A DNA stretch of 64,000 nucleotides from the NCBI GenBank assembly GCA_000953695.1, contig LN554846.1, positions 434,001-498,000 of the forward strand, read 5' to 3'. The notes beneath the pieces were generated by a model, which did no database searches, had not been told where the DNA came from, and saw nothing but the letters and a program-made list of their open reading frames with translations. The position numbers and the translations under genes were made by a program. This DNA comes from Aliivibrio wodanis. GTDB lineage: Bacteria > Pseudomonadota > Gammaproteobacteria > Enterobacterales > Vibrionaceae. Below are positions 41,931 through 51,726 of the stretch, piece by piece. How positions within the stretch are numbered: position 1 is the first letter of the stretch; the number at the start of each line of letters is the position of its first letter.

Positions 41931-42356
41931 TTAGTTACAACCTTTAGGCTTTACATTGGCACTACCAGCGCTTGCAACACAAGTCCAAGTGCCATTACCA
42001 TCTCTATTTACTTGAATTGTCTCACCATTTGCAATACCACTAGTGAAAGTAACTACGATTGAACCTGCTGTGTTAGCTGCATTAGCAAAAGTAATACCAC
42101 CATTAGAAAAAATAGAAGCACCTAAATCTGCTGGAGCCTGCCCTGCACCGCCGGTAGGGAAAGCCCCATTACTTGCGAGATAATCCTCTACATTTATTTT
42201 TAATGCACTTGCAGTAGCTAAGCCCGCACCTAACTCCCCTTTATGTACATAATCTTGATATTTAGGAATTGCTATTGCTGATAGAACACCAATTACGGCA
42301 ACCACAATCATTAACTCAATTAAAGTAAAGCCTTTTTGTCCCTGACGTTTTTTCAT
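41931..42356 (-). CDS. pilA: Type IV major pilin PilA
   Basis: PilA is the structural subunit of the type IV pilus. It has a short basic leader M-K-K-R-Q-G-Q-K-G cut before Phe10, then the conserved hydrophobic helix F-T-L-I-E-L-M-I-V-V-A-V-I-G with Glu at mature position 5. Two cysteines near the C-terminus (W-T-C ... K-G-C) form the D-region disulfide loop. The variable, glycine- and alanine-rich C-terminal half is typical of strain-variable pilins. Confidence 0.95.
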   Translation of the reverse strand: MKKRQGQKGFTLIELMIVVAVIGVLSAIAIPKYQDYVHKGELGAGLATASALKINVEDYLASNGAFPTGGAGQAPADLGASIFSNGGITFANAANTAGSIVVTFTSGIANGETIQVNRDGNGTWTCVASAGSANVKPKGCN

Positions 42357-42706
42357 TTTTATCTCCAGTATAAATCCGTATGATTTAATGTTTTATTTGA
42401 TGTGCAAAATAATAAAACTAACAGAGGAAGGAAGGTAGAATGAAAAATATAGGACTCGAGCGGGTTGGCATTTTATTTCGTGGGTAAATGTAACTTGCGA
42501 GATTAAATACGACGTACGTCAAATATTGTATTTTTTTCTTAAACGTGGCTCGCAATTCTTACTTTAGAAACAGTTGGTCTAGTGATATTTATCATATTGG
42601 AAATATGTGAACAGTATCAAAGACATCATGAGAGGTTTGTGTACAGTTTAAATTAAAAGAGCCAATAATATATCAGCTCTTTTATTAGATGATGTGTTAC
42701 CAAAGC
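42357..42706. other. Regulatory region between pilA and nadC
   Basis: No gene is called in these 350 bp. They contain the pilA upstream region (minus strand) and the nadC terminator. A perfect 10-bp palindrome G-A-C-G-T-A-C-G-T-C lies at 42511-42520, flanked by a wider inverted pair T-T-G-C-G-A-G (42494-42500) and C-T-C-G-C-A-A (42549-42555). No convincing sigma-54 -24/-12 pair was found for pilA. Confidence 0.45.
42654..42684 (-). terminator. Terminator of nadC
   Basis: The 9-bp stem T-A-A-A-A-G-A-G-C/G-C-T-C-T-T-T-T-A begins 22 bp past the nadC stop on the minus strand and is followed by TTTTAATT. The loop is large (13 nt). Confidence 0.6.
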
Positions 42707-43606
42707 TTATTTAAAACGCATTGATAAGTCCATTGCTGTTAAGTGCTTAGTGAGTGCACCAACAGAGATATAATCAACGCCAGTTTCAGCGAATTCTGCA
42801 ATAGTATCTAAAGTGACATTGCCTGAATTTTCTAATGCGGCGCGACCAGCATTTAGTTTCACCGCTTCACGCATCATATCGGTAGTGAAGTTATCTAACA
42901 TAATAATGTCAGCACCAGCGTCAATCGCTTGTTGTAACTCTTCTAGGCTTTCCGTTTCTACTTCAACAGGTTTACCTGGGTTAAGTTCTTTCGCTGTTGA
43001 TATCGCTTTTTCAATACCGCCACAGGCAATAATGTGATTTTCTTTAATTAGATAAGCATCAAATACACCAATACGGTGATTGAAACCACCGCCACAAGCT
43101 ACAGCATATTTTAATGCACTGCGTAAACCCGGAATGGTTTTGCGAGTATCAAGCAGGCGACATTCGGTGTGTGCAATTTTTTCAGCGTAGGTTGCTGTGA
43201 TGGTAGAACAACCAGAAAGGGTTTGGATAAAGTTCATCGCATTGCGCTCACCGGTTAATAGTGTGCGTGATGGGCCTGTTAAGGTGCAAAGCGTTTGGTT
43301 TGGTTCTACTTTGTCACCATCTTCTACATGCCACTCGATAGCAACGGTTCCACCCAGTTGTTTAAAGACTTCATCGGCCCACATCTTTCCACAAAATACA
43401 CCATGTTCACGCGTGATGATTGTTGCAACAGATTGAGTATCTTCAGCAATTAAGCTTGCTGTAATATCAGTACTTACATCTAATGTTCCACCTAAATCTT
43501 CACGTAGTGTATCTGAAACGGCACGAGTAATTTCTGTAGGAAGTTGTTGCTTTAAATATTCAAGACGAGAGGCGCTATCATGGGTTTTGATCATGGTGAG
43601 GTCCAT
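42707..43606 (-). CDS. nadC: Nicotinate-nucleotide pyrophosphorylase (quinolinate phosphoribosyltransferase)
   Basis: NadC converts quinolinate and PRPP to nicotinate mononucleotide in de novo NAD synthesis. The G-E-R-N-A-M-N-F-I-Q-T-L-S-G motif, the D-T-R-K-T-I-P-G-L-R substrate loop and the E-V-E-T-E-S strand are present. The 299 residues match E. coli (297). It is divergent from ampD, with 98 bp between, as in many gammaproteobacteria. Confidence 0.97.
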   Translation of the reverse strand: MDLTMIKTHDSASRLEYLKQQLPTEITRAVSDTLREDLGGTLDVSTDITASLIAEDTQSVATIITREHGVFCGKMWADEVFKQLGGTVAIEWHVEDGDKVEPNQTLCTLTGPSRTLLTGERNAMNFIQTLSGCSTITATYAEKIAHTECRLLDTRKTIPGLRSALKYAVACGGGFNHRIGVFDAYLIKENHIIACGGIEKAISTAKELNPGKPVEVETESLEELQQAIDAGADIIMLDNFTTDMMREAVKLNAGRAALENSGNVTLDTIAEFAETGVDYISVGALTKHLTAMDLSMRFK

Positions 43607-43704
43607 TGAATTCTTTGAAATAAGTTTATGGCGACAATAATACTCGCGCTAGAGCAGAATTTCATCATAAGATACAAAGATTAGTTTAATTTGAACGGGA
43701 ATAG

Positions 43705-44259
43705 ATGATGAAATTTACTTTATCAACAGATCATTGGCTTAATGAAGCAAAACATGTGGTATCACCATTTTATGATGATCGTCCGGATGATGAAGATATT
43801 TCTCTGCTTGTTGTTCATAATATCAGTTTACCACCAGGGCAGTTTGGTGGGCCTTATATCGAACAATTGTTTACGGGGACACTAAATCCAGCGGAACATC
43901 CATTCTTTAAGGTGATCCACCAATTTCGAGTATCGGCGCATTGCTTGATCCGACGCGATGGCTCAGTCGTGCAATTTGTTCCTTTTAGCGCAAGAGCTTG
44001 GCATGCTGGAGTATCATCATTTGCAGGACGCGCACGATGTAATGATTACAGTATTGGTATTGAGTTGGAAGGGACTGATTTTACTGCCTATACTCAAGAG
44101 CAATATGATAGCTTGGCGGTTGTAACAAACGTGCTACAAGATGCTTACCCATTGATTGTTGATAAGCGTATTACTGGTCATCAGTACATTGCGCCGTTAA
44201 GAAAGACAGATCCAGGTTTATCATTTTACTGGGAAAAATACCATAAATTAAGAGGTTAG
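43705..44259 (+). CDS. ampD: 1,6-anhydro-MurNAc-L-alanine amidase AmpD
   Basis: AmpD is the cytoplasmic zinc amidase that recycles anhydromuropeptides and so keeps AmpR-type beta-lactamase induction low. The zinc ligands are His38 (V-V-H-N), His159 (T-G-H-Q) and Asp169 (K-T-D-P-G). The 184 residues match E. coli (183). ATG-ATG at the start allows either codon. Confidence 0.96.
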   Translation: MMKFTLSTDHWLNEAKHVVSPFYDDRPDDEDISLLVVHNISLPPGQFGGPYIEQLFTGTLNPAEHPFFKVIHQFRVSAHCLIRRDGSVVQFVPFSARAWHAGVSSFAGRARCNDYSIGIELEGTDFTAYTQEQYDSLAVVTNVLQDAYPLIVDKRITGHQYIAPLRKTDPGLSFYWEKYHKLRG

Positions 44260-44320
44260 CTTTAAAGGTGATATAACTGCATTTCTTAAATCTGGCACAT
44301 TATTATTTAATTTAAATCAC

Positions 44321-44337
44321 AATTGGTCAGACCAATT
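44321..44337. promoter_or_regulatory. PdhR operator 1 upstream of pdhR
   Basis: The palindrome A-A-T-T-G-G-T-C-A-G-A-C-C-A-A-T-T fits the known PdhR consensus ATTGGT-N3-ACCAAT perfectly on both arms. It lies about 200 bp before pdhR and overlaps a possible -35 (TTGTTT, 44336-44341). Confidence 0.85.
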
Positions 44338-44455
44338 GTTTTTGGTATGTGTGCATATTGTTAATTAATAATATAGAGAGACTCTGTTCTATGATTCAAA
44401 TCAACTTTTACCTAGACAAATTCCCTTTTTTAATGATAAATTGCACCTCAAATAA

Positions 44456-44472
44456 AATTGGTAATACCAATT
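44456..44472. promoter_or_regulatory. PdhR operator 2 upstream of pdhR
   Basis: The palindrome A-A-T-T-G-G-T-A-A-T-A-C-C-A-A-T-T again matches the PdhR box perfectly. It lies 135 bp from the first and 66 bp before pdhR. It overlaps a possible -10 (TAATAC) paired with TTGCAC at 44441-44446 (spacer 15), consistent with pyruvate-relieved autorepression. Confidence 0.87.
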
Positions 44473-44537
44473 ATTTAAAGTGACGAATGACTCACGGTAA
44501 TGTGGGAAGTAATCAACTTAAATTGGGTTGAGCTACG

Positions 44538-45308
44538 ATGACATATCAAAGGATACGTCAGCCGAAGTTGTCCGATGTAATCGAGCAAGAGCTTGAACGG
44601 CTGATTTTAGAAGGAACCCTTTCTCCTGGGCAAAAATTGCCAGCAGAAAGAGAGTTAGCAAAACAGTTTGATGTTTCCCGTCCATCAGTACGAGAAGCGA
44701 TACAACGTTTAGAAGCAAAGCACCTATTAACTCGCCGCCAAGGTGGTGGAACGTTTGTTAATAAAGGTTTATGGCAAAGTTTTTCAGAGCCCTTGCTAGA
44801 TTTATTAGCAACGCATCCTGAAACTCAATTTGATTTACTTGAATCACGCCATGCGTTAGAAGGCATTTCTGCTTATTACGCTGCTTTGCGTGGTAATGAA
44901 GAAGATTTTAAACGGATTAAAGAGTCACATCAGTTAATCCAACAAGCACAACAAGATGGTGATTTAAAAGCAGAAGCGTCTGCGGTTATGAACTGTCTTA
45001 TCACGGTGACTGAATCGGCGCACAATGTGGTACTACTTCACATGGTACGCAGTTTAGAGCCCTTGCTTGAACAAAATGTATTACAAAACTTTACCTTATT
45101 AAATCGCCGTGATGCGGTGGTGGAAAAGGTGAGAGCACATAGAGCTGAAATGGTAGAAGCGATAGTGTCAGGGCAGCCTGAAAAGGCACGTTTGGCCTCT
45201 CATTCTCATTTCGCCTATATTGAAGAAACATTGTTGGAATTGACAAAAGAAGAGAGCCGCCGAGAGTGCTCGCTTCGTCGAATTCAACAAAGTAATGATA
45301 TGGATTAA
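44538..45308 (+). CDS. pdhR: Pyruvate-responsive GntR-family repressor PdhR
   Basis: PdhR represses the pyruvate dehydrogenase operon until pyruvate binds. It has a winged helix of GntR/FadR type (residues ~8-75, with [19 protein letters not shown]) and an all-helical FCD ligand domain. The 256 residues match E. coli (254). aceE follows 55 bp after its stop. Confidence 0.97.
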   Translation: MTYQRIRQPKLSDVIEQELERLILEGTLSPGQKLPAERELAKQFDVSRPSVREAIQRLEAKHLLTRRQGGGTFVNKGLWQSFSEPLLDLLATHPETQFDLLESRHALEGISAYYAALRGNEEDFKRIKESHQLIQQAQQDGDLKAEASAVMNCLITVTESAHNVVLLHMVRSLEPLLEQNVLQNFTLLNRRDAVVEKVRAHRAEMVEAIVSGQPEKARLASHSHFAYIEETLLELTKEESRRECSLRRIQQSNDMD

Positions 45309-45363
45309 TTCGATTCATTTCATTGTCACCCTATTTGAACCAACAAATAAAAGGATAGCTCGC

Positions 45364-48027
45364 ATGTCTGACATGAAGCATGACGTTGATGCACTAGAAA
45401 CTCAAGATTGGTTAGAAGCTCTTGAGTCAGTTGTACGTGAAGAGGGTGTTGAACGCGCCCAGTATCTATTAGAGCAAGTTCTTGATAAAGCTCGTTTAGA
45501 TGGTGTTGATATGCCAACTGGCATCAATACTAACTACATCAATACCATCCCTGTAACGCAAGAACCTGCGTACCCAGGTGATGTTACTCTTGAGCGTCGT
45601 ATCCGTTCAATTATTCGTTGGAACGCAATCATGATCGTTCTACGTGCTTCGAAGAAAGATTTGGACCTTGGCGGCCACATGGCGTCTTACCAATCTGCAG
45701 CTGCATTCTACGAAGTATGTTTTAACCATTTCTTCCGTGCTCCGAATGAGACGGACGGTGGTGATTTAGTTTATTACCAAGGTCACATCTCTCCTGGTAT
45801 CTACTCTCGTGCTTTCGTTGAAGGTCGTTTAACTGAAGAGCAACTAGATAACTTCCGTCAAGAAGTTGATGGTAAAGGTATTCCTTCTTACCCTCACCCT
45901 AAACTGATGCCTGAATTCTGGCAGTTCCCGACAGTATCTATGGGTCTTGGTCCTATTTCTGCTATCTATCAAGCGCGCTTCCTTAAGTACCTTGAAGGCC
46001 GTGGCATGAAAGAGACTGGCGCTCAGCGTGTATACGCTTTCCTAGGTGATGGTGAGATGGATGAGCCAGAATCACGCGGTGCGATCTCTTTCGCTGCTCG
46101 TGAAAAACTGGACAACTTATGTTTCCTAATCAACTGTAACCTACAGCGTCTAGACGGCCCTGTTATGGGTAACGGTAGCATCATTCAAGAACTAGAAGGC
46201 CTATTTAAAGGTGCTGGTTGGAACGTTGTTAAAGTTATTTGGGGTAGCAACTGGGATTCACTACTTGCTAAAGACACGACAGGTAAACTTCTTCAGTTAA
46301 TGAACGAAACTATCGACGGTGACTACCAAACATTTAAATCTAAAGATGGCGCTTACGTACGCGAGAACTTCTTTGGTAAATACCCTGAGACTGCAGCGCT
46401 TGTTGCTGATATGACTGATGACGAAATCTTCGCTCTTAAGCGTGGTGGTCATGATTCATCTAAACTGTTTGCTGCATTCAACAATGCAAAAGAAACAGGC
46501 GGTAAGCCAACAGTAATCCTAGCTAAAACCGTTAAAGGTTACGGCATGGGCGATGCTGCTGAAGGTAAGAACATTGCACACGGTGTTAAGAAAATGGACA
46601 TGACTCATGTTCAACACCTACGTGATCGTTTAGGTCTAGAAGACATTCTTTCTGATGAAAAAATCAAAGAGCTTCCTTACCTTAAACTAGAAGAAGGCTC
46701 TGCTGAGTACAACTACTTACACGCTCGTCGTGATGCGCTACACGGTTACACACCTAAGCGTCTGCCTAAGTTTACTCAAGAATTCAAAGTACCTGAGCTT
46801 GATGCATTTGCCCCTCTACTAGGTGAGCAGAAGCGTGATATCTCAACAACAATGGCTTATGTTCGTACGCTAAATATCTTACTTAAAGATAAAAACATTG
46901 GTAAGAACATCGTTCCTATCATTTGTGATGAAGCGCGTACATTCGGTATGGAAGGTCTATTCCGTCAGGTTGGTATCTACAACCCACACGGTCAAGATTA
47001 CACTCCTGAAGATAAAGGTATTGTTTCTTACTACAAAGAAGCAACTTCTGGTCAAGTTCTTCAAGAAGGTATCAACGAATTAGGCTCAATGGCGTCTTGG
47101 GTTGCTGCTGCAACATCATACAGCACCAACGATCTACCAATGATCCCATTCTACATCTACTACTCAATGTTCGGTTTCCAACGTATTGGTGACATGGCAT
47201 GGTTGGCGGGTGACCAACAAGCACGTGGCTTCCTATTAGGTGCTACTGCTGGTCGTACAACGCTAAACGGTGAAGGTCTACAACACGAAGATGGTCACTC
47301 TCACATCATGGCAAACACAGTTCCTAACTGTATTTCTTATGACCCAACGTTTGCTTACGAGCTAGCGGTAATCATGCAAGACGGTATTCGTCGCATGTAC
47401 GGTGAGAACCAAGAAAACGTTTACTACTATCTAACAGTAATGAACGAAAACTACGCAATGCCAGCAATGCCAGAAGGCGCTGAAGAAGGCATCCGTAAAG
47501 GCATCTACAAGCTTGAGTCTTACGCAGGTTCTAAGTCTAAAGTTCAGCTAATGAGCTCTGGTACTATCATGAATGAAGCGCGTAAAGCTGCTAAGATCCT
47601 AAGCGAAGAGTATGGCGTAGCATCTGACATTTTTGCGGTTACTTCATTCAATGAATTGACTCGTGATGGTCAAGCGGTAGAGCGTGACAACATGCTTCAC
47701 CCAGAAGCAGAAGAGAAAGTACCGTACATCACAACTGTTCTTGGTAACGAACCTGCAATCGCAGTAACGGATTACATGAAGAACTACGCTGAACAAGTAC
47801 GTGCATTCATGCCTTCTGAGTCTTACAAAGTACTTGGTACTGATGGTTTCGGTCGTTCAGACAGCCGTGAAAACCTACGTCGCCACTTCGAAGTAAACGC
47901 AGGCTACGTTGTTGTTGCTGCTCTTACTGAACTGGCGAAGCGTGGTGATGTTGAGAAATCAGTAGTTGCAGAAGCAATTGCTAAATTCGGCATCGACGCA
48001 GACAAAATTAACCCGCAATACGCATAA
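45364..48027 (+). CDS. aceE: Pyruvate dehydrogenase E1 component
   Basis: AceE decarboxylates pyruvate with thiamine diphosphate and passes the acetyl group to lipoyl-AceF. It is the homodimeric type. The ThDP motif runs from G-D-G-E-M-D-E to N-L-C-F-L-I-N-C-N near residue 230-260. The start at 45364 gives 887 residues, exactly the E. coli length, with AAGGA about 10 nt upstream; a frame open further upstream overlaps pdhR and is rejected. Confidence 0.98.
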   Translation: MSDMKHDVDALETQDWLEALESVVREEGVERAQYLLEQVLDKARLDGVDMPTGINTNYINTIPVTQEPAYPGDVTLERRIRSIIRWNAIMIVLRASKKDLDLGGHMASYQSAAAFYEVCFNHFFRAPNETDGGDLVYYQGHISPGIYSRAFVEGRLTEEQLDNFRQEVDGKGIPSYPHPKLMPEFWQFPTVSMGLGPISAIYQARFLKYLEGRGMKETGAQRVYAFLGDGEMDEPESRGAISFAAREKLDNLCFLINCNLQRLDGPVMGNGSIIQELEGLFKGAGWNVVKVIWGSNWDSLLAKDTTGKLLQLMNETIDGDYQTFKSKDGAYVRENFFGKYPETAALVADMTDDEIFALKRGGHDSSKLFAAFNNAKETGGKPTVILAKTVKGYGMGDAAEGKNIAHGVKKMDMTHVQHLRDRLGLEDILSDEKIKELPYLKLEEGSAEYNYLHARRDALHGYTPKRLPKFTQEFKVPELDAFAPLLGEQKRDISTTMAYVRTLNILLKDKNIGKNIVPIICDEARTFGMEGLFRQVGIYNPHGQDYTPEDKGIVSYYKEATSGQVLQEGINELGSMASWVAAATSYSTNDLPMIPFYIYYSMFGFQRIGDMAWLAGDQQARGFLLGATAGRTTLNGEGLQHEDGHSHIMANTVPNCISYDPTFAYELAVIMQDGIRRMYGENQENVYYYLTVMNENYAMPAMPEGAEEGIRKGIYKLESYAGSKSKVQLMSSGTIMNEARKAAKILSEEYGVASDIFAVTSFNELTRDGQAVERDNMLHPEAEEKVPYITTVLGNEPAIAVTDYMKNYAEQVRAFMPSESYKVLGTDGFGRSDSRENLRRHFEVNAGYVVVAALTELAKRGDVEKSVVAEAIAKFGIDADKINPQYA

Positions 48028-48054
48028 GACTTCCATTAATTAAGGAAACAAACA

Positions 48055-49932
48055 ATGACAATCGAAATTAATGTACCTGATATTGGTGCGGATGAGGTTG
48101 AAGTAACTGAGATTCTAGTTAAGGTCGGTGACCGAGTTGAAGAAGAGCAGTCACTGATCACTGTTGAAGGCGATAAAGCTTCAATGGAAGTTCCTGCGTC
48201 TCAAGCGGGTATCGTTAAAGAAATTAAAATTTCTGAAGGCGATTCAGTAACAACTGGTTCTCTAATCATGCTCTTTGAAGCTGAAGGTGCTGCTGCACCT
48301 GCAGCTCCAGTAGTTGAAGCGGCTCCAGTAGCTGCTCCTGCTGCGGCATCAGTAGCTGAGCTTAAAGAAGTTCATGTTCCAGATATCGGCGGTGATGAAG
48401 TTGAAGTAACTGAAATCATGGTTTCTGTTGGCGATACAGTAGAAGAAGAGCAATCTCTTTTAACTGTTGAAGGCGACAAAGCTTCAATGGAAGTTCCTGC
48501 ACCATTCGCTGGTACAGTTAAAGAAATCAAAATCGCTTCTGGTGATTCAGTGTCAACTGGCTCTTTAGTGATGATCTTTGAAGTTGCAGGTTCTGCTCCA
48601 GTAGCTGCTCCTCAAGCGGCGGCAGCACCAGTTGCAGCGGCTCCAGCAGTATCTGCTGAGAAAGAAGTAAACGTTCCAGATATCGGCGGTGATGAAGTTG
48701 AAGTAACTGAAATCATGGTTGCTGTTGGCGATACAGTAGAAGAAGAGCAATCTCTAATTACTGTTGAAGGCGACAAAGCATCAATGGAAGTACCAGCTCC
48801 TTTTGCTGGTACTATCAAAGAGATTAAGATTGCAGCTGGCGATAAAGTATCAACTGGCTCTCTAATCATGATATTTGTTGTTGAAGGCGCTGCACCAGTT
48901 GCTGCACAAGCGACAGCAGCATCAGTTGCACAAGCAGCTCCTGCACCAGTTGCAGCGGCTTCTGCTCCAGCAGCTACGGGTGAATTTGAAGCAAATAACG
49001 AATACGCACACGCGTCTCCAGTTGTTCGCCGTCTAGCTCGTGAGTTTGGTGTAAACCTTGCTAAAGTTAAAGGTACTGGCCGTAAAGACCGTATCTTAAA
49101 AGAAGATGTTCAAAGCTTTGTTAAAGATGCACTTAAGCGTCTTGAATCTGGTGCTGCTGCATCAGGTAAAGGCGGTGACGGTTCAGCTCTTGGTTTACTT
49201 CCATGGCCAAAAATTGATTTCAGTAAGTTTGGTGAAACAGAAGTTAAGAAACTTTCTAAGATTAAGAAAATTTCTGGTGCTAACCTACATCGTAACTGGG
49301 TAATGATCCCGCACGTTACACAGTGGGACAACGCTGATATCACTGAGCTAGAAGCGTTCCGTAAAGAGCAGAATGCAATCGAAGCGAAAAATGATACTGG
49401 TATGAAGATCACGCCACTTGTGTTCATCATGAAAGCCGTTGCGAAAGCACTTGAAGCATTCCCATCGTTTAACTCTTCTTTATCTGATGACGGCGAAAGC
49501 ATCATCCTTAAGAAGTATGTAAACGTAGGTATCGCTGTTGATACGCCAAATGGTCTTGTTGTTCCTGTATTTAAAGACGTGAACAAAAAAGGCATTTACG
49601 AGCTATCTGAAGAGCTAATGGCTATTTCTAAGAAAGCACGTGCTGGTAAATTAATGGCTTCTGATATGCAAGGCGGTTGTTTCACAATCTCAAGCCTTGG
49701 CGGTATCGGTGGCACAGCATTTACACCAATCGTAAATGCTCCAGAAGTAGGTATCTTAGGTGTATCTAAATCTGAAATTAAACCAGTTTGGAATGGCAAA
49801 GAGTTCGCTCCACGCCTACAGCTTCCTCTGTCTCTATCTTACGATCACCGTGTGATTGATGGCGCAGAAGGTGCTCGTTTCATTACTTTCCTAAACAGTG
49901 CATTATCAGACATTCGTCGCCTAGTACTGTAA
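48055..49932 (+). CDS. aceF: Dihydrolipoamide acetyltransferase E2 with three lipoyl domains
   Basis: AceF forms the core of the pyruvate dehydrogenase complex and moves acetyl groups to coenzyme A. It has three lipoyl domains with lipoylated lysines at K41, K142 and K241 (each in [10 protein letters not shown]), separated by Ala/Pro/Val-rich hinges. A peripheral-subunit-binding domain (~318-355) and the catalytic domain with S-Y-D-H-R-V-I-D-G (His598) follow. The 625 residues match the three-domain E. coli form. The second and third lipoyl segments are nearly identical in DNA. Confidence 0.98.
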   Translation: MTIEINVPDIGADEVEVTEILVKVGDRVEEEQSLITVEGDKASMEVPASQAGIVKEIKISEGDSVTTGSLIMLFEAEGAAAPAAPVVEAAPVAAPAAASVAELKEVHVPDIGGDEVEVTEIMVSVGDTVEEEQSLLTVEGDKASMEVPAPFAGTVKEIKIASGDSVSTGSLVMIFEVAGSAPVAAPQAAAAPVAAAPAVSAEKEVNVPDIGGDEVEVTEIMVAVGDTVEEEQSLITVEGDKASMEVPAPFAGTIKEIKIAAGDKVSTGSLIMIFVVEGAAPVAAQATAASVAQAAPAPVAAASAPAATGEFEANNEYAHASPVVRRLAREFGVNLAKVKGTGRKDRILKEDVQSFVKDALKRLESGAAASGKGGDGSALGLLPWPKIDFSKFGETEVKKLSKIKKISGANLHRNWVMIPHVTQWDNADITELEAFRKEQNAIEAKNDTGMKITPLVFIMKAVAKALEAFPSFNSSLSDDGESIILKKYVNVGIAVDTPNGLVVPVFKDVNKKGIYELSEELMAISKKARAGKLMASDMQGGCFTISSLGGIGGTAFTPIVNAPEVGILGVSKSEIKPVWNGKEFAPRLQLPLSLSYDHRVIDGAEGARFITFLNSALSDIRRLVL

Positions 49933-49952
49933 TTAGCGGTAATTGAAATAAA

Positions 49953-49982
49953 CAATAAGGTGGCAAATAAGCCGCCTTATTG
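49953..49982 (+). terminator. Hairpin after aceF (weak terminator)
   Basis: The 12-bp stem C-A-A-T-A-A-G-G-T-G-G-C/G-C-C-G-C-C-T-T-A-T-T-G has one G-T pair and lies 20 bp past the stop. The lack of a T run suggests partial readthrough into lpd or an mRNA stabiliser. Confidence 0.5.
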
Positions 49983-50108
49983 CTTCATAAATTGAAGAGA
50001 TAACTTCAGTTTTTTTGAATTAAATTAAATACAATTTACGAGTTCGGGACTTCTTTTGAAGAACCGTTGTAACGTGAATTGTTGTCTAGCTCACAGGCTA
50101 ACCTAATC

Positions 50109-50136
50109 TTGCTTTCACACTGTTAACATCTATGTA
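50109..50136 (+). promoter_or_regulatory. Candidate promoter of lpd
   Basis: TTGCTT (50109-50114) and TATGTA (50131-50136) with a 16-bp spacer lie about 75 bp before lpd. A separate lpd promoter is known in E. coli, where lpd also serves other complexes. Confidence 0.4.
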
Positions 50137-50209
50137 AAATAAACTCAGTCTGAAAACAATACTAGAACATCGGTCAGCCTGTTAGGGAAATGACTATAAC
50201 GAGGTCAAA

Positions 50210-51640
50210 ATGAGCAAAGAAATTAAAGCACAAGTTGTGGTACTTGGTGCCGGTCCTGCTGGTTACTCTGCCGCATTCCGTTGTGCAGATTTAGGTTTAG
50301 AAACAGTTATCGTTGAACGTTACAACACACTTGGTGGTGTATGTTTAAACGTTGGTTGTATCCCATCAAAAGCATTACTTCACGTAGCTAAAGTTATTGA
50401 AGAAGCAAAAGCGATGGCAGATCACGGCATCGTATTTGGTGAGCCTCAAACGGACATCGATAAGATCCGTTTATGGAAAGAAAAAGTAGTTACTCAACTG
50501 ACTGGCGGTCTTGGCGGTATGGCTAAGATGCGTAAAGTAACAGTAGTAAATGGTCTTGGTAAATTTACTGGCGCTAACACTATTGAAGTAACTGGTGAAG
50601 ATGGTAATACAACAATCAACTTTGATAACGCGATTGTTGCTGCGGGTTCTCGTCCAATTAAACTGCCATTCATTCCGCATGAAGACCCACGTATTTGGGA
50701 TTCAACGGATGCACTTGAGCTTAAAGAAGTACCTAAGAAACTGCTTATTATGGGCGGTGGTATTATCGGCCTAGAAATGGGTACGGTTTATCATGCACTA
50801 GGTTCTCAAGTTGATGTTGTTGAGATGTTTGATCAAGTTATCCCAGCAGCAGATAAAGATATCGTTAAAGTTTATACTAAGCGTATCAAAAACAAGTTTA
50901 ACCTAATGCTTGAAACGAAAGTGACAGCGGTTGAAGCGAAAGAAGATGGTATCTACGTTTCAATGGAAGGCAAAAAAGCACCAGCAGAAGCTGAGCGCTA
51001 TGATGCTGTTCTTGTTGCAATCGGTCGTGTTCCAAACGGTAGCTTACTAGACGCTGAGAAAGCGGGCGTTGCTGTTGATGAACGTGGTTTCATTAACGTT
51101 GATAAGCAAATGCGTACTAACGTATCTCACATTCACGCTATCGGTGATATCGTAGGTCAACCTATGCTTGCTCACAAAGGTGTGCATGAAGGTCACGTAG
51201 CTGCTGAAGTTATTTCTGGTAAGAAGCACTACTTCGATCCTAAAGTAATTCCTTCAATTGCTTATACTGAGCCAGAAGTCGCTTGGGTTGGTAAAACAGA
51301 AAAAGAAGCAAAAGCTGAAGGTATTAATTACGAAGCAGCAAGCTTCCCTTGGGCTGCATCAGGCCGTGCAATCGCTTCAGATTGTGCTGATGGTCTAACT
51401 AAGCTTCTTTTTGATAAAGACACTAACCGTGTTATCGGTGGTGCTATTGTTGGTACTAATGCTGGTGAGCTTCTTGGTGAAATTGGCCTTGCAATCGAAA
51501 TGGGTTGTGATGCAGAAGATATCGCACTAACTATCCATGCTCACCCAACATTGCATGAATCAATTGGTATGGCTGCTGAAATTTATGAAGGTTCTATTAC
51601 TGACCTTCCAAATGCAAAAGCAGTAAAGAGAAAGAAATAA
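50210..51640 (+). CDS. lpd: Dihydrolipoamide dehydrogenase E3
   Basis: Lpd reoxidises the dihydrolipoyl groups of the pyruvate and 2-oxoglutarate dehydrogenases and the glycine cleavage system. The FAD loop is V-V-L-G-A-G-P-A-G-Y-S, the redox disulfide is C45-x4-C50 (G-G-V-C-L-N-V-G-C), and the NAD loop is M-G-G-G-I-I-G-L-E. The C-terminal H-A-H-P-T-L-H-E dyad is present. The 476 residues match E. coli (474). A 277-bp spacer separates it from aceF. Confidence 0.98.
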   Translation: MSKEIKAQVVVLGAGPAGYSAAFRCADLGLETVIVERYNTLGGVCLNVGCIPSKALLHVAKVIEEAKAMADHGIVFGEPQTDIDKIRLWKEKVVTQLTGGLGGMAKMRKVTVVNGLGKFTGANTIEVTGEDGNTTINFDNAIVAAGSRPIKLPFIPHEDPRIWDSTDALELKEVPKKLLIMGGGIIGLEMGTVYHALGSQVDVVEMFDQVIPAADKDIVKVYTKRIKNKFNLMLETKVTAVEAKEDGIYVSMEGKKAPAEAERYDAVLVAIGRVPNGSLLDAEKAGVAVDERGFINVDKQMRTNVSHIHAIGDIVGQPMLAHKGVHEGHVAAEVISGKKHYFDPKVIPSIAYTEPEVAWVGKTEKEAKAEGINYEAASFPWAASGRAIASDCADGLTKLLFDKDTNRVIGGAIVGTNAGELLGEIGLAIEMGCDAEDIALTIHAHPTLHESIGMAAEIYEGSITDLPNAKAVKRKK

Positions 51641-51670
51641 TTTCTCTTAAACCATTAGAATTTAAATATA

Positions 51671-51700
51671 AAAAAACCGCTGATTAGTCAGCGGTTTTTT
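51671..51700 (+). terminator. Terminator of lpd (bidirectional, shared with litR)
   Basis: A perfect 13-bp stem A6-C-C-G-C-T-G-A/T-C-A-G-C-G-G-T6 with a TTAG loop. The A and T tracts allow termination from both directions, between convergent lpd and litR. Confidence 0.92.
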
Positions 51701-51726
51701 ATTATCTACTTTCTGAGTTCTGAATA

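Noticed and set aside
42460-42485. T-G-G-C-A-T-N5-T-T-C-G as a sigma-54 promoter
   Set aside because: The -12 element is not T-T-G-C, and it points away from pilA.
42440-42487. 14-codon frame after a GGAAGG site on the plus strand upstream of pilA
   Set aside because: Very short, antisense to the pilA leader and without any recognisable product; a good purine run alone is not enough.
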